From Humulus lupulus (taxonomy: Eukaryota; Streptophyta; Magnoliopsida; Rosales; Cannabaceae): a DNA stretch of 64,000 bases. The notes under the pieces are model-generated. The model saw only the letters and a program-made list of their open reading frames with translations. It was not told where the DNA came from and ran no database searches. The DNA lies in assembly GCF_963169125.1 (NCBI RefSeq), contig NC_084793.1, forward strand, positions 230,022,360 to 230,086,359, given 5' to 3'. A program made the translations under genes and the position numbers. Positions within the stretch are counted from its first letter, which is position 1, and the number at the start of each line of letters is the position of its first letter. Positions 1 to 11,013 of the stretch are shown here, piece after piece.

Positions 1-1
1 A

Positions 2-175
2 GAATCTAAGCAGATCATGATGAGATCAACCAAGCAATACATTTTAGTAATTAGAATTTTTAGAGATTATCCTACTGTGATTGTAGCCTTAGAAGAAATT
101 TGGGAGACGATAGATGATGAAGATGAATTGCCGGTAGCTATGTGTAGAGTCCAAGAACTTTACTTAGCTAGTTAG
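2..175 (+). pseudogene. Unrecognised partial open frame at the window edge
   Basis: An open frame runs from base 2 to a TAG at 173-175, about 57 codons, and is cut off on the left by the window. It contains a run like IFRDYPTVIVALEEIWETI and an acidic stretch DDEDELP. I do not recognise the family. The composition is more protein-like than the flanking AT-rich DNA, and what follows looks like retrotransposon sequence. It may be the C-terminal end of an element-encoded or captured protein. Confidence that it was ever translated is low. Confidence 0.25.
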
Positions 176-591
176 ATAGTGGTAGTAATAGTAATAGTTA
201 GTAGTAGTTGTAGTATGTTTATTACTGTGGATTTTGGTTCAAGCCGGGACTTAGTTGGACACTCGTAGCAACACTTGTAGATTTTATAAGTTTAACCTAT
301 AGTTTAAGAATATTAATTATAACCTAAGGTTTGATTAATATGACTGATTATGAAGATGATATTTAGTATACTATAAGGTTTAGATAGACCCAATAAGATA
401 ATGACATTTTTCATGTGCATGTTTAATGAGAAATTAAGTATTTTTGAGGAATAATTTATTAAGAGTAATATTTGAAAATCCCAGAGTCTGCCAGCAGCTT
501 TGAAATCGTTATAGGACTCAGTCAAAATTGTTTACTCAATTCAAATTAGGCTAAAAAAGTATAATTACGTGTATAATATTTCAGCGTATGC

Positions 592-705
592 CGATATATC
601 GCAGCTCTAGGGGGCGATATATCGCCACACGGGGATACAAAAAAAACCTAACTTCGCACGACCATTTCGACGAGCCTCGGGAATATGAGCCCAGGCGATA
701 TATCG
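592..705. repeat. Three copies of the palindrome CGATATATCG
   Basis: The 10-bp perfect palindrome CGATATATCG occurs at 592-601, 615-624 and 696-705. It is flanked by GC or GGC and repeatedly associated with a GCTCTAGGG phrase. The cluster lies about 200 bp upstream of the LTR TATA box, so it could be a promoter or enhancer motif cluster. The function is inferred only. Confidence 0.6.
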
Positions 706-898
706 GCTCTAGGGCTGCATTTTCAAATGATTTTGAAACAAAGCTCATTTTATTCCATAAACCTCTTGATAAGCTAGAATCTTTTTGACCGAGTCTTCAG
801 CCTCTGCTGAACGATTATTCAAATGTTTTTCAATTAAAAAGTCATTATTTTACTCAAGCTAAATGAAGATCTTTTCATTCTTGAACTCTATAAATAGG

Positions 899-906
899 AC
901 CTAGTA
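899..906 (+). promoter_or_regulatory. TATA box of the first LTR
   Basis: TATAAATA in the context CTCTATAAATAGGACC, about 1.2 kb before the LTR right end, marks the probable U3 promoter. Confidence 0.5.
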
Positions 907-1374
907 CCCAGCCATTTCTTTCATTCTTCAAGCTGAGTTCAGAGCCTTCAAGCTGCTAGGTTTACTTTAGAGTGTTAAGCTCTTGGGTTGGAGTTATAAG
1001 CTTTATCATTCTAAGCTTATTAAATACTTGGGAAGTAAGGTTCATAGTGTGTTTATCGTTATCGAGGTGTAGTTCGGGTATAGCAATTTCAAAGGTATTC
1101 CTATTCTTAGTTCCTTTCTGTATTGTTTCATTAGTTCTTATAGTTTTTCACTACTCATTTCCTAACTCGCTGTTTTTATTCGTGGTTAGGCATCTAAGTT
1201 CTTTGAACTTGAGGTTCTTGTCGGTAAGTACCTTCTCGGTGGTTTAGTTCATTCATTTTCATCTTTTTCTTTTAGAATACTCACCTCTCTATTAATGGTT
1301 TTTAGGAGTGTTCCAAAATCTTGTCCCTGTTCTCACATCCCGGTATTTGGTAAGGAAAATAGGATAGTATTATA

Positions 1375-1580
1375 TGTTTATATGATTATGTTATAGTATG
1401 TTTTTATATGTTATGATTATGCTATAGTATGTTTTTATATGTTATGAATGTTTTGGGGCTTATAGTTGCTATATAGCAAACCCCAATACTTTTATGCTTT
1501 GGGGCTTATAGTTGCTTAACTAGCAAACCTCATTGTAGTTTGAGGCTTGTAGTTGCTTAGTTAGCAAACCCCAATAGTTA
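1375..1580 (+). repeat. Short tandem repeats inside the first LTR
   Basis: Two repeats lie side by side. About 1375-1445 repeats a unit with ATGTTTTTATATGTTATGA roughly every 42 bp. About 1453-1575 has three copies of GGGGCTTATAGTTGCT...AGCAAACC spaced about 40-50 bp apart. A single related copy (GGTTGCTTAGATAGCAAATC) is in the other LTR near 6493. Confidence 0.6.
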
Positions 1581-2075
1581 CCATGTACATGGGTTAGAAT
1601 TATGATATATGTGTTATAGTATATGATATATGTTCATAGTTTATGTGTATGATTATGTTTCATGCTTGTAGTAGATTTTCCTTGCTAGGCATTAGGCTCA
1701 TTCCTTTATGTTTTATATGTGCATGAAAATAGTTACGGCAGCGAGAGGGTTCTTGGCAGCTTGGGGATGTGTATTGAGGGAGAATGGAATCAGTGGACTG
1801 CGTGAACGATTTGAGGATGAAGTTGTTTAAGTCTTTTAAAATATGATTTCTATGTATTTCCGCACTTAATCGTGTAACAAATTTATTTAAGTTATGTTTT
1901 ATTTTATTTTCAAACAATGGGATCCCATATCCTAACTGAATTTTATGTATTTTATCTTTGGTTTTAAAGTTTTTAATAAAGATACGAATATTTTGTATGT
2001 AAGCTTTTCTTACGATTAGTATCTATGAATAGTAGTTATTAATGATCCAAAGTCTAGAATAGTTGGGTCGTTACA

Positions 2076-2370
2076 GTATTTGACCCCGTTGTGACTTTCT
2101 AGCTAAACAGCTCTCCAGGACTGTCTCGGATCGTGCACCACAATTATATCACCACTCACACGTGATATCAATCAAAATACTCATAAATACAACATTTATG
2201 CCCCCAATGGGCTAAAATTACAAATATGCCCCTAACATCCAAGTTGGGCCCACATGCATTTTCTAATCACATATTCATTAAATTCACATATTAATACAAT
2301 ATATCAATTATTGCCCTCCGGGCACGCTAATCAAGGCCCCAAGCCTTATTAGCAAATTTGGGTCGCTACA
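2076..2370 (-). mobile_element. Inverted Tekay-like LTR 5' fragment
   Basis: Read on the minus strand this starts TGTAGCGACCCAAATTTGC at 2370 and follows the LTR start seen at 47410-47760. Shared phrases include CTAATAAGGCTT..GGGCCTTGATTAG, GGAGGGCA, GTAATTTTAGCCC and AAAGTCACAACGGG. Only the first 295 bp of the LTR remain. It abuts the terminus of the preceding LTR and the pol remnant that follows, so it is a nested or rearranged fragment. Confidence 0.7.
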
Positions 2371-2397
2371 ACAAGTATGGCCAGGAAGGTAATCAGA

Positions 2398-2890
2398 AAG
2401 AGAATGTTCGCAGCTCAAAGCAGAAGAGAAGAAAGATAACAAGATGGTTCCTGCTAGAGTCTTCACTTTGACCCAAGGAGAAGCCGAAACCAGTAACAAG
2501 GTGGTCACGGGTCAACTTTCTATCCTCGATAATTTATCTTCAGTATTGTTTGATTCTGGAGCAGCACACTCGTATATCTCGTTAGGAATGATAGAAAAAC
2601 TAGACAAAGCTTGTGAAAGATTTAGAAATAGGTTTGTTATAGAACTGACTTTGGGCGAAGTCGTTTTATCATCATGAATAGTATGATGAGTACCAATCAA
2701 AGTCGAGAGCATGGAGCTAGAAGGAGACCTAATAGAGCAAGAGATTAAGGATTTTGACATAATACTAGGCATTGACTAGCTAGCAAGACATGGTGCAACC
2801 ATCAATTGTCGACACAAGCAAGTGACATTTGAAACCCCTAAGGGTCAGAAACTATGTTTTATGGGCAAGGTTTTAGGACTACGAATACTA
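2398..2890 (+). pseudogene. Retropepsin-like protease remnant
   Basis: This is the aspartic protease that releases Gag and Pol proteins in Ty3/gypsy elements. The frame from 2444 gives a region with LFDSGAAHSYIS, the catalytic D-S-G of the plant retrovirus-type protease. After stops it continues into a typical DIILGIDWLARHGATI-like stretch near 2755-2810, where the expected Trp codon is a stop (TAG). The sequence just before it (GNQKENVR..) fits the end of gag after the zinc knuckle, but the knuckle is not present. The frame is interrupted at 2675 and again near 2780. Confidence 0.7.
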
Positions 2891-2999
2891 CTTATTCATC
2901 TCTCAAGGCCCAGAGGATGATAGAGAAAGGATGTCGCGCGTTCTTTGCAAGCGTCATGGATGTTACATAGGAAACACCATTAAAGGTTGGAGACGTCCG

Positions 3000-3755
3000 C
3001 ATTATAAAGGAATTCCAGAGATATTTCCTGATGACTTACTAGGGTTACCCCCTAACCGGGAAATTGACTTCACAATCCAACTAGTACCATGAACCGAGCC
3101 TATCTCAAAGGCACCATACCAGATGGTACCTACCGAACTCAAAGAATTGAAAACACAGTTACAAGAGCTCTTAGACTTAGGATTCATCAGACCAAGCCAT
3201 TCGCCATGGGGGGCACCAGTTATATTTGTGAAGAAGAAGGATGGAAGTATGCGAATGTGTATCAATTACCGTGAGCTGAACAAGGTGGCAATTAAGAACA
3301 AGTACCCCTACCTCGGATTAATGACTTATTTGATCAAATCCGAGGAGCGACTGTATTTTCAAAAATCAATCTACGGTTCGGCCATCACCAACTCAAGGTA
3401 AAAGTAACAAGATATACCAAAGACGGCTTTTAGGACTCAATACGAACATTACAAGTTACTTGTTATATCTTTTGGTCTTACCAATGCTCCGGCCGTATTT
3501 ATGGACTTAATGAATTGGGTCTTCAAGGATTACTTGGAAAAATTTGTCGTGGTTTTCATTGATGATATATTGGTGTACTCTATGGACAAAGTCGAGCACG
3601 AGGAACACTTAAGACTGGCCATGTTGCGACTAAAGGAGCACCAACTTTATGCTAAGTTCAAGAATTGTGAATTTTGGATGTCACAAGTGGCGTTCCTCGA
3701 CCATATAGTATCCAAGGATGGAGTCGCAGTAGACCCAGCTAAGGTATAGAATGTG
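3000..3755 (+). pseudogene. Reverse transcriptase remnant (Ty3/gypsy)
   Basis: The frame from 3123 has [20 protein letters not shown] and [10 protein letters not shown], conserved in the fingers and palm of gypsy reverse transcriptase. A broken middle follows (3400-3500). The frame from 3501 has [13 protein letters not shown], the catalytic YxDD-type motif in its usual gypsy form FIDD, and then ECEFW-like thumb sequence. At least two frameshifts and several stops separate these pieces, so no active enzyme could be made. Confidence 0.8.
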
Positions 3756-4403
3756 AATGATTGGCCAAGACCTAAGAATGTGTCAGAGGTTAGAAGTTTT
3801 CTCAGGCTGGCAGGCTATTACTAGAGGTTTGTGGAAGGCTTTTCTAAGATATCCACACCGCTTACCAACCTAACCCGGAAACAACAGAAGTTCAATTGGA
3901 TGAATAAATGTCAGGAAAGCTTCCAGTTGCTCAAAGACAAATTGTGTTCAGCACTAGTGCTTTAAGTATCGACACCCAATGACAAGTTTGTAGTATTATG
4001 TAATGCATCCAAGCAAGGGTTGGGCTGCGTACTAATGCAAAATGATAAGGTGATAGCCTATGCCTCAAGATAGCTGAAGGAATATGAGAAACACTATCCA
4101 ACACACGATATGGAGTTGGTAACGGTGGTATTCACACAAAAAATCTTGCGCCACTATCTATATGGAGAACGGTGTGAGATTTATACAGTCCACGAAAGCT
4201 TAAAATATTTCTTCATGCAAAAGGATCTCAATATGAGGCAGCGCAGATCATTGGAACTAGTAAAGGACTATGCCTTCAAAATCCTATACCACCCAAGAAA
4301 GGAAAATGTCGTTGCAGACACATTAAGCTGGAAGAATTATGGAAGTCTGACAACATTATCCAGAATTGAGAAGTCACTACAACAAGAGCTGATTAATGTC
4401 TAG
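3756..4403 (+). pseudogene. Ribonuclease H remnant with lost catalytic residues
   Basis: This continues the reverse transcriptase with the connection and RNase H domain. Near 3990-4080 the phrase is LCNASKQGLGCVLMQ, where the family normally has YCDAS. Near 4170-4200 it reads IYTVHESLKYFF where IYTDHKSL is normal. Two catalytic Asp positions are therefore changed (D to N and D to V), besides stops at 3963 and 4071. The domain ends with ENVVADTLSWK, matching the usual N-V-ADALSR ending. Confidence 0.75.
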
Positions 4404-4415
4404 ATAGAAATAATC

Positions 4416-4697
4416 ATGGGTCAACTGGCTAACTTGTCCATCCAGTCAAGTTTACATGAGGATATACGGATCAGGCAAGGGCATGATGACGCGCTATTAC
4501 CACATATGGTTGCAGTCAAAGAAAGCAAGACTACGAAGTTCTCTATATCAAGACAGGGGTTCATGAAATATAAAGGTTGGGTATGCATGCTGAATGACCA
4601 TGGGATTAAGATGAAGATATTAGAAGAGGCACACACTACCCCATACTCAATTCACCCGGGGTCTACCAAGATGACACACAACCTTAAGGCACTATAT
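4416..4697 (+). pseudogene. Integrase N-terminal (zinc-binding) remnant
   Basis: The frame from 4416 reads through the spacer between RNase H and integrase and enters the H2C2 zinc region: ILEEAHTTPYSIHPGSTKM with its two His. It then breaks exactly where the TKMYxDLKxxYWWPGM motif should run into the Cys pair. The catalytic core is absent; the following 95 bp are an unrelated repeat. Confidence 0.65.
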
Positions 4698-4792
4698 TGG
4701 TTCAAGCCGGGAATTAATTGGAAACTCGTAGAGATAATTATGAATTTGATAAGTTTAGCCTATAGTTTAGAAATATTAATTTTATCATAAGG
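4698..4792 (+). repeat. 95-bp segment shared with 231-330, replacing the integrase core
   Basis: TTGGTTCAAGCCGGGA..AAACTCGTAG..TAAGTTTA(G/A)CCTATAGTTTA..AATATTAATT is found here and, about 75-80% identical by eye, at 231-330. Here it joins the broken zinc region to the C-terminal linker of pol. It is probably a remnant of another element's end, or marks an illegitimate recombination. Confidence 0.6.
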
Positions 4793-5039
4793 CTAAGAAA
4801 TAATCCATCCCATGTGCTCGATTACAAGGCTCTAGAGTTGAAGCAAGATTTCAGTTATGAAGAACGACCAGTACGTGTTCTAGAGCGGGGAACTAGGGAG
4901 TTAAGGTCCAAAAGTATCCTTATAGTTAAAATATTATGAAGCAATAGCATTGAAAGAGAATCCATGAGGGAATTCAAAAGAAGATATCAGGGAGCGGTAT
5001 CCCGAGGTATGTGGTAAGTGAAATTTCCAGGACGAAATT
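4793..5039 (+). pseudogene. C-terminal linker/chromodomain remnant of pol
   Basis: Translated pieces correspond to the segment after the integrase core in Tekay-type elements: a PSHVLDYKALELKQDFSYEE-like stretch, then RVLERGTRELRSKSI. The closest internal comparison is the intact minus-strand version at 40948-41394. Frames are broken and the chromodomain end is not readable. Confidence 0.6.
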
Positions 5040-5056
5040 TCTTTAAGGGGGAAGAT
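5040..5056 (+). other. Polypurine tract
   Basis: TTTCTTTAAGGGGGAAGAT immediately precedes the LTR start TGTAATAACC. It is the plus-strand priming site for reverse transcription and fixes the LTR border. Confidence 0.75.
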
Positions 5057-7057
5057 TGTAATAACCAAGGTTATTATTTTCTTATAAGCTTCTTAAATAA
5101 GATCTTAGGTTAGATTTAGTCATGACTTGAGTTGTGGAATAAAGATTTCTTTATGTTTAAATTATTTAAGTTATGATTTTATGACTTAGAAATAATTATA
5201 GTTTGGGTAATTATAATTATTTTAGCATATGATTAAATTAGTATATAATTTTATTAAGTATTAAATGCACATGTTATTTGACGTATTAAGAAGTGAACAC
5301 GTGGCATTAAACCCAGTCCAAGTATTAGAATTAAAATGAAAATCAAAATAGCTTAGTCTTAGGTTTGGCTCAAAAATAGGAAAGATTTGACTCTTATTAA
5401 ATTTTAAAGATAGGCAAGATTAGCTCTATTTGAATTAAGTGACTATGTGTCAAGAAGAGTTAGATAAATGGGGATTTAAAAGATTTAATTTGAGTAGTCA
5501 AATACCTAAGTAGAGATAGTAGTGTGATGGTTGAACTAAGAGTTAGATAAGTAGCTTCAGACCTAGTTTTGACCCAGTTATATTATGATTTTGGAAAAAT
5601 ATTATTTCTACAAAGTTGTAGATAGTTGAATTAGATTTTGAACGGTATAAAAATGGCCTAAATCAGACTTATACAGCTCCAATTATGTTAATTTTACTAC
5701 ATGAGAGTCCAGAGTTACGAGATATATGATAGTAGTTTGGACTTTGACTAAAGTTTGAACCAAATGGAGACTATGTGGCATACTTGGAGATGATTTAGCA
5801 ACAACAAGGGAGTAACTCGGCTGGAAAAAACCATATAGTGGAGGGAAGTTTTGATTTTTAAAATTTAAGTTGAATAGTGTGGAGAAAATTAAGGAAGGGA
5901 GTTGGGGTTTGAAGCCTATAAATAGTGACTTACCCTTCACCATTTTTCTCACATTCAAAAACTCTCCAAAACCTCTCATAATTTTGAAATCCATAGTCCC
6001 AAAGGCTCTCTCCATTTTTTCCATAAACACTCTACATAGTCATAGCCAAAACACTAGTCATCATAGTGCTCGAGATCTTTTTCTTCTAGTTTCTTTATTT
6101 TTTCTTAAACACTATTGCTTTTCTAAAGTGTATTATAGCCGAAATATTGAACCTCATCAATCCAATATATAGCCAAAATCTACCCAAATATCTCTTGGTG
6201 TTGTTGTTGGAGAAAGACATTAGAGAGAAGACTCGGGATTTCATCATTTTTGTTCTAGGTTGAAGGTATGACTTTATGAGGTTTAGAAAATTCTTGAAAG
6301 TATAGTTTTATTATAAGACTCTAATATAAATATCTTATATTGTATTTAAGGTTGAATGGACATTTTCTATAGAAAGCAATCTCTTCTCTTTCTTTTTCTC
6401 TCCACACTCAAGGTAAGGAAAATAAGTTAGATATTATGTGCTATGTATTTGTTTGTATATTTTTTTTATGTCTTTTAGTCTCTTGGGAAATATGGTTGCT
6501 TAGATAGCAAATCTCGATATTTTTATCATTATCGTAGACTATATTTGTGTCTAGACCTACCTATAAAATAGTAGATAAGAGGACTATAGTGGTTTCTATC
6601 ACATACTACGGTAATGAGTTAATGGCCATTAATATTGTAGTCCATTTTTATGTTTTATGTTTTAGTATTTTTTCCTTACTGGGCATTAGGCCCATTCATT
6701 TTTATTTAGATTGTTCAGGTAAATGGACATGGAAGGCGAGACGGATCTGAGGTAGCTTTGGCTTGTGTATTGGGCGAGGAACTTAAGGAATGAATATATG
6801 AAATCGATTGAGGATGACATTGATATTTTGAGTCTTTTAATTATGTCTCTATGATTTCCGCATTTAGTACTTGAATATTTAAATAAAGGTTTTGTTTTCT
6901 TTATGATTTTATGTATAAACAATGGGATCTCGTATCTTTTGGATTTTCTATGTATTAGTAAATAAAGTTCTATTATTTTATGTATATATCCAAAAATAGT
7001 AGTTATGTCTTAGTAGTTTTAAAAGTCTGAGGTCTTTTAGTTAGTCGGGTCGTTACA
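5057..7057 (+). repeat. 3' LTR (2001 bp) of the Tekay-like element
   Basis: Starts TGTAATAACC right after the polypurine tract and ends GGGTCGTTACA. A TATA box (TATAAATA) lies at 5917-5924 and probably drives element transcription. A late-LTR block (CTTACTGGGCATTAGGCCC, ATTTCCGCA, AACAATGGGATC) is shared with the LTR ending at 2075. No paired 5' LTR is visible in the window. Open frames at 5683-6172 on both strands are chance readings of LTR sequence. Confidence 0.8.
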
Positions 7058-7741
7058 CTATTTAAACTAACATATGTCTATGCCAATCTAACTTCAAGAA
7101 TATTTATCAAGATCCAATTCCACAAAGATTATGCAAGGCATTAATATATGTCTTTACTAACACAAATTAAATTCAAAGAACTTAATCTTGCACTATTCAA
7201 GTTGTATGTCCATTAATTAAAAAAATTCAGAATTATTAATTAACTCATTTACTCACAATTGATGGCTAAACTAAAGCAAGTAAGAACATTAAAATCACTT
7301 GAATGATAAAGTCCAATTTCACATTAACACCATTAACAAAGTTGTAAAATCATACATTAGGGTTCATTAACAATTCTAGCTATGAAAAGTTTACCTCATA
7401 ATTAAAATATCCAAAATTCTAAGAATAAATGCAAACATTGTCAAGAAAAAGAAAAGAAAAGAAAAGAAATTAAATACTAAGAGAGGGATGAGAAAATCAA
7501 GCCACAATAGGTGTCCCCAAGTGGTTCTCTTCTTGTCCTTCTCCTTGAATCTTCTCCCTTTTCTTTCTTTGTTTTCATTTTCTTCTTCTTCTTCTTCTTC
7601 TTCAATCTCTACTTTCTCTCAATGGTGGCTGCCTTTTCTCTTTTTGGTTCAGTTGTATATGAATATTAAAAAGGTGAGGATCATGATGATGATGGAATTG
7701 GGAATTTAATTCCCTAGTTTTTCTCAAGCCCATGTTAAGGT
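7058..7741. other. Non-coding AT-rich stretch with CT/TTC microsatellite
   Basis: No gene is supported. It holds GAAAA repeats near 7447-7467 and a TTC run near 7580-7604, which creates a spurious Ser-rich reading frame. It is probably old host DNA between repeats. Confidence 0.5.
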
Positions 7742-8539
7742 TGTTATACCCAGATTTCGAGCCATGTTAATTATGACCTCGAAAGTTGGATTCACAAGTC
7801 ATTGGACCCATAAGTTTGGAAACATGCTCCAGGATTGTATGTCGAGCTTGCAGGATATAGACGACCTCGAGTATGGCGACCTCGAAGTATTCATGATACC
7901 GGAAGACAGCATCGGGAACACATTCATCCTCAGGGATGACTTCGGATCAGGGGCCCCGAGCTCGACGCACATACGATCTCGAAAAGTCATGTGACCTCGG
8001 AAGATGTCTCCAGCTCGAAAGGTGACGGGAAACCTGGGAGGCTAAAGCCTTAGAGATACGCGATAACCACCTTGAATATATACGAGTGTTATAAATATGA
8101 GATGTAATCCTCATTTATTATTGTAAATCCCCTAGAATCATGGGATATTATTTGGTCAGTTATACGTCCCCTGGCCTTCAGGGGACATTTCCTTTTATAT
8201 CTGATTATAGGCATTTAAAGCCATTAATTTTATTTACACAAAAGAGTAACTACCCAAAATATGTGGGATAGTATTCTGCAGCCTTCTCTATAAATAAAGA
8301 AGGCATGCACCATTGTAAAGGACCGAAATTCTGAACCTTGAGAGAAAACTCTGAAGAATTCATGCTTAAGAATTTTCAGAGATAATCTTGAGTTTAATAA
8401 CAGAGACTCGTGGACTAGGCAGATTTAACTGCTGAACCACGTAAAAATCGTGTGTTTGATTTGTTTTATGGTATTTGGCCATTATCAATTATTGTTTACG
8501 TGCTCTTCTTTTACTGTTTGACGAAAAACGGCGTCAACA
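7742..8539 (+). mobile_element. Solo LTR of the 11-23 kb Tat-like family, with TSD AAGGT
   Basis: This 798-bp LTR starts TGTTATACCC and ends GGCGTCAACA. It matches, in reverse complement, the LTRs at 11014-11729 and 22868-23664, and the 5' LTR there is 797 bp. A perfect 5-bp duplication AAGGT flanks it (7737-7741 and 8540-8544), as expected after unequal LTR recombination removed the internal part. TATAAATA is at 8289-8296. A terminal inverted repeat GTTTGACG..CGTCAACA closes the U5 end. Confidence 0.92.
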
Positions 8540-9690
8540 AAGGTCTTGTTTTTTTTCCCTTCTTTTTGTCTTTTTCCTACCATGTCACAACTGGACCAAC
8601 CAAATAATGAAGGCCGAATTCTCTTCATTTACTCCCCAACCCAAGTCAAGTTAATTAAAAAAAAATGATTTATACTGATGAGGTGGCAACTTCTTACGTT
8701 GACCCAAGAAATGCTTGCTGCCTAGACAGAATGCTTCAACATTGCTGCAGCATCCTAAGAATTCTTGCACGGAAGATTATCATTTTAAATCACATTAGCT
8801 CCTTTCCACTTCACTCAACTTCATTAAATTTATAATTTTTTTACTTATTTTCCCCAATAAAACCAAAACTAACTCCTAAACCCAAATAAAAGAAAATGGC
8901 TCAATTCTAAAGACAAAAACACAAATCACTCATCTTTTTAATCAAATTATAAACTAAAATTATTAAAGATAACTCTACATTCTAGAGTTATCAATTGTAT
9001 TGTTAGTTACTTTGTTACACTAATTCTTTCCAATTTGTTACAGTTGTAACTGACTATAACTGGCTATAACTGACTATAACAAATTATAGTTTTTCTTTTT
9101 CTTTTTTCATAGCATGCCATGCCCTTAAACTCTATACACATATACCAGTTACATCAATAAAGCACAAATTTTTGTCTCTATCCTTGGTCTATGCAAAACT
9201 AATAATACATCACATCTCATAATCCAACAACACTTTCAGACAACTGAATTTAAAGGATCCAATCAGGCATACCTGTAACTAAGTTACTTAAACTAGCTAA
9301 AAAATTTACCACAAACAGCCCGAACATTTTTTTTACAATCTACTAACTTAATGAAATTTACTTTAAAAAATTCCAAATGGGTAATGAACCCCAACAAAAA
9401 ATTAAAATGAATGGAACAAAATAAAAACAAAACTAATAAACAAAGCAACAAAACTGACATAAATCTGAACTCTGTTTTAACAACCTCCAATCCAGCGCCA
9501 ATCCAACACAATATTTTTCAAACTGAACAAACCGTCTTTGCCTCCACATCCATTTTTGCAACACACATACTTCGGTGGCCTCAAAAATATATACAATCTA
9601 ATTAAATAATCAAAAACTGTCCAACACATACCTCCCAAATATTTATAATTTTTAACCAAAAAATAAAAAAGCACTTTACCCCTTATGGAC
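8540..9690. other. Non-coding AT-rich region, possible copia LTR relic
   Basis: No gene is supported. Around 8999-9090 there are repeats of TAACTG(A/G)CTATAACTG followed by a CTCTATACACATATA phrase and TTTTTGTCTCTATCCTTGGTC near 9170. This resembles the U3-R region of plant copia LTRs, but no ends or duplication were found. The reading frames at 9293-9674 lie in A-rich DNA and look fortuitous. Confidence 0.35.
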
Positions 9691-11013
9691 TGTAGCGCAC
9701 CAAAAAAAAATTTTATTTAAATTTTGTGCTTTAAATTATTTAATTGTTAAGTGTTGTGAATTATTTTATTCATTTGTTTAAATTAATTGTTAGAAAAGTT
9801 TGGTAGAATTTTGTGAATTTAATTGTTAATTGTTTAGTTATTTATTTATTTTAATATGTGAATAATTGAGTTTTGTTTGAATGCACCAAGGTGTGTGGTA
9901 GGTAGTGATACACCCTAGTTATTAAGTGTGTGCATGTGCATAGTTGCATGGTGCACTTGTGTAGAATTTTCTACACACTTTATAGTTTCCTTATATTAGA
10001 TTTATTTAGTTATTTAATTGAAAAAAATAAATAAATAAAAGAAAGGGAAAGGGAGAGTGTGAACGTGTGAAAATAGAGGGAATGTGAGAGATTTTATTCC
10101 TATTTTATTTGGCAATTAAAATGAAGACAATAGATGTACAGGGAATGGAGGTTGTCATCTATATTTTTCTACCAATTAAGATAAAATCAAATAAAATTAA
10201 AATAAAAGAAAATAGACACAATTAGGAAACTTACTAATTTTTCCCTTAGCCTATTTTGGCTAGGTTAGAATAAAGAGGGAAGGAAAAAGGGAAGAGAGCA
10301 TTATGCTCATTTGGGACCAATGGCTAGAGAGGGAAAGGGAGAGAGAGGCTACCATTTTCTAGAGAGAAGGAGGAGGAAAAAAACGTGAAGGGAGAGAGAA
10401 AGAGAGAAAAAAAAGGAAGAAGAGAAGAGGAAGAAGGGTAGAGTTTTCCAAAAGACCCCTAGGTATGTGTTCATGTTTTTGTTTTATTTTCTTTAGTCTT
10501 GTATTCCCTTCCTCTTGAAAGAATCTAAGAGAATATTGGTGGTTTTCTTTTCTTGATGTTCGAAACCCTAGGGAAGTATTTCAAGGGTGGTGGCAAAATT
10601 TGGGTTCTTTGATTTATATCAAAGGAGGTAAAGGAACCTCTATTCTTGATTTGGTTCTTAATTATATTTGTAACTTTTTGATATATATATATTCATGGTA
10701 TGTGAGTTTGGAATGATTGTTGATGTTATGTTGCCTAAGGTTTTCCTATAATTTGATGCTATGTATGTTTTGGCTTAAAGGTTCTATGTGTAAGCATGCT
10801 AAGGATTTGTCTATTTTGGCTTGTGGAATTTTGACCTAGGGGTGGTTATTAAAACATGTTAATTCACCTTTGTGTGTTCATGTCAATGTACTTTTAGAAG
10901 CATGATAGGTTTGTAAGATCTTAAATAAATTCTTTTAAAATGTTAATAGATGCATGCTAGGGTTTAAGTGTTGTCTTGATCTATTTTATGCCAATGTAAT
11001 TCCCCCCAATAAT

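Larger units (their letters stand above)
176..2075 (+). mobile_element. Divergent Tekay-like (Ty3/gypsy) LTR, left end unclear
   Basis: The right end is a clear LTR terminus, GGGTCGTTACA at 2065-2075, the same ending as the LTR at 5057-7057. The last 400 bases also share order and wording with that LTR: a CTTGCTAGGCATTAGGC-like phrase near 1680, ATTTCCGCA near 1857 and AAACAATGGGATCCC near 1912. A TATA box sits at 899-906. The left part (about 230-330) matches a 95-bp segment at 4698-4792. I could not place the TG start, so the first 150 bases may be flank. It is too different from the 5057-7057 LTR to be its partner and represents another subfamily. Confidence 0.6.
2371..7057 (+). mobile_element. 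Decayed Tekay-like chromovirus, pol remnant plus 3' LTR
   Basis: Pieces of protease, reverse transcriptase, RNase H, the integrase zinc region and the C-terminal linker occur in the usual gypsy order on the plus strand. They are followed by a polypurine tract and a 2.0-kb LTR. Most of gag, the integrase core and a matching 5' LTR are missing. Many stops and frameshifts show it is old and inactive. Confidence 0.85.

Noticed and set aside
588..788. A 66-codon frame in the first LTR
   Set aside because: It covers the palindrome cluster and lies upstream of the LTR TATA box; no protein signal.
7488..7709. Possible small secreted protein with a hydrophobic, Ser-rich N-terminus
   Set aside because: The signal comes from a TTC microsatellite and T-rich DNA; there is no conserved motif and no supporting context.
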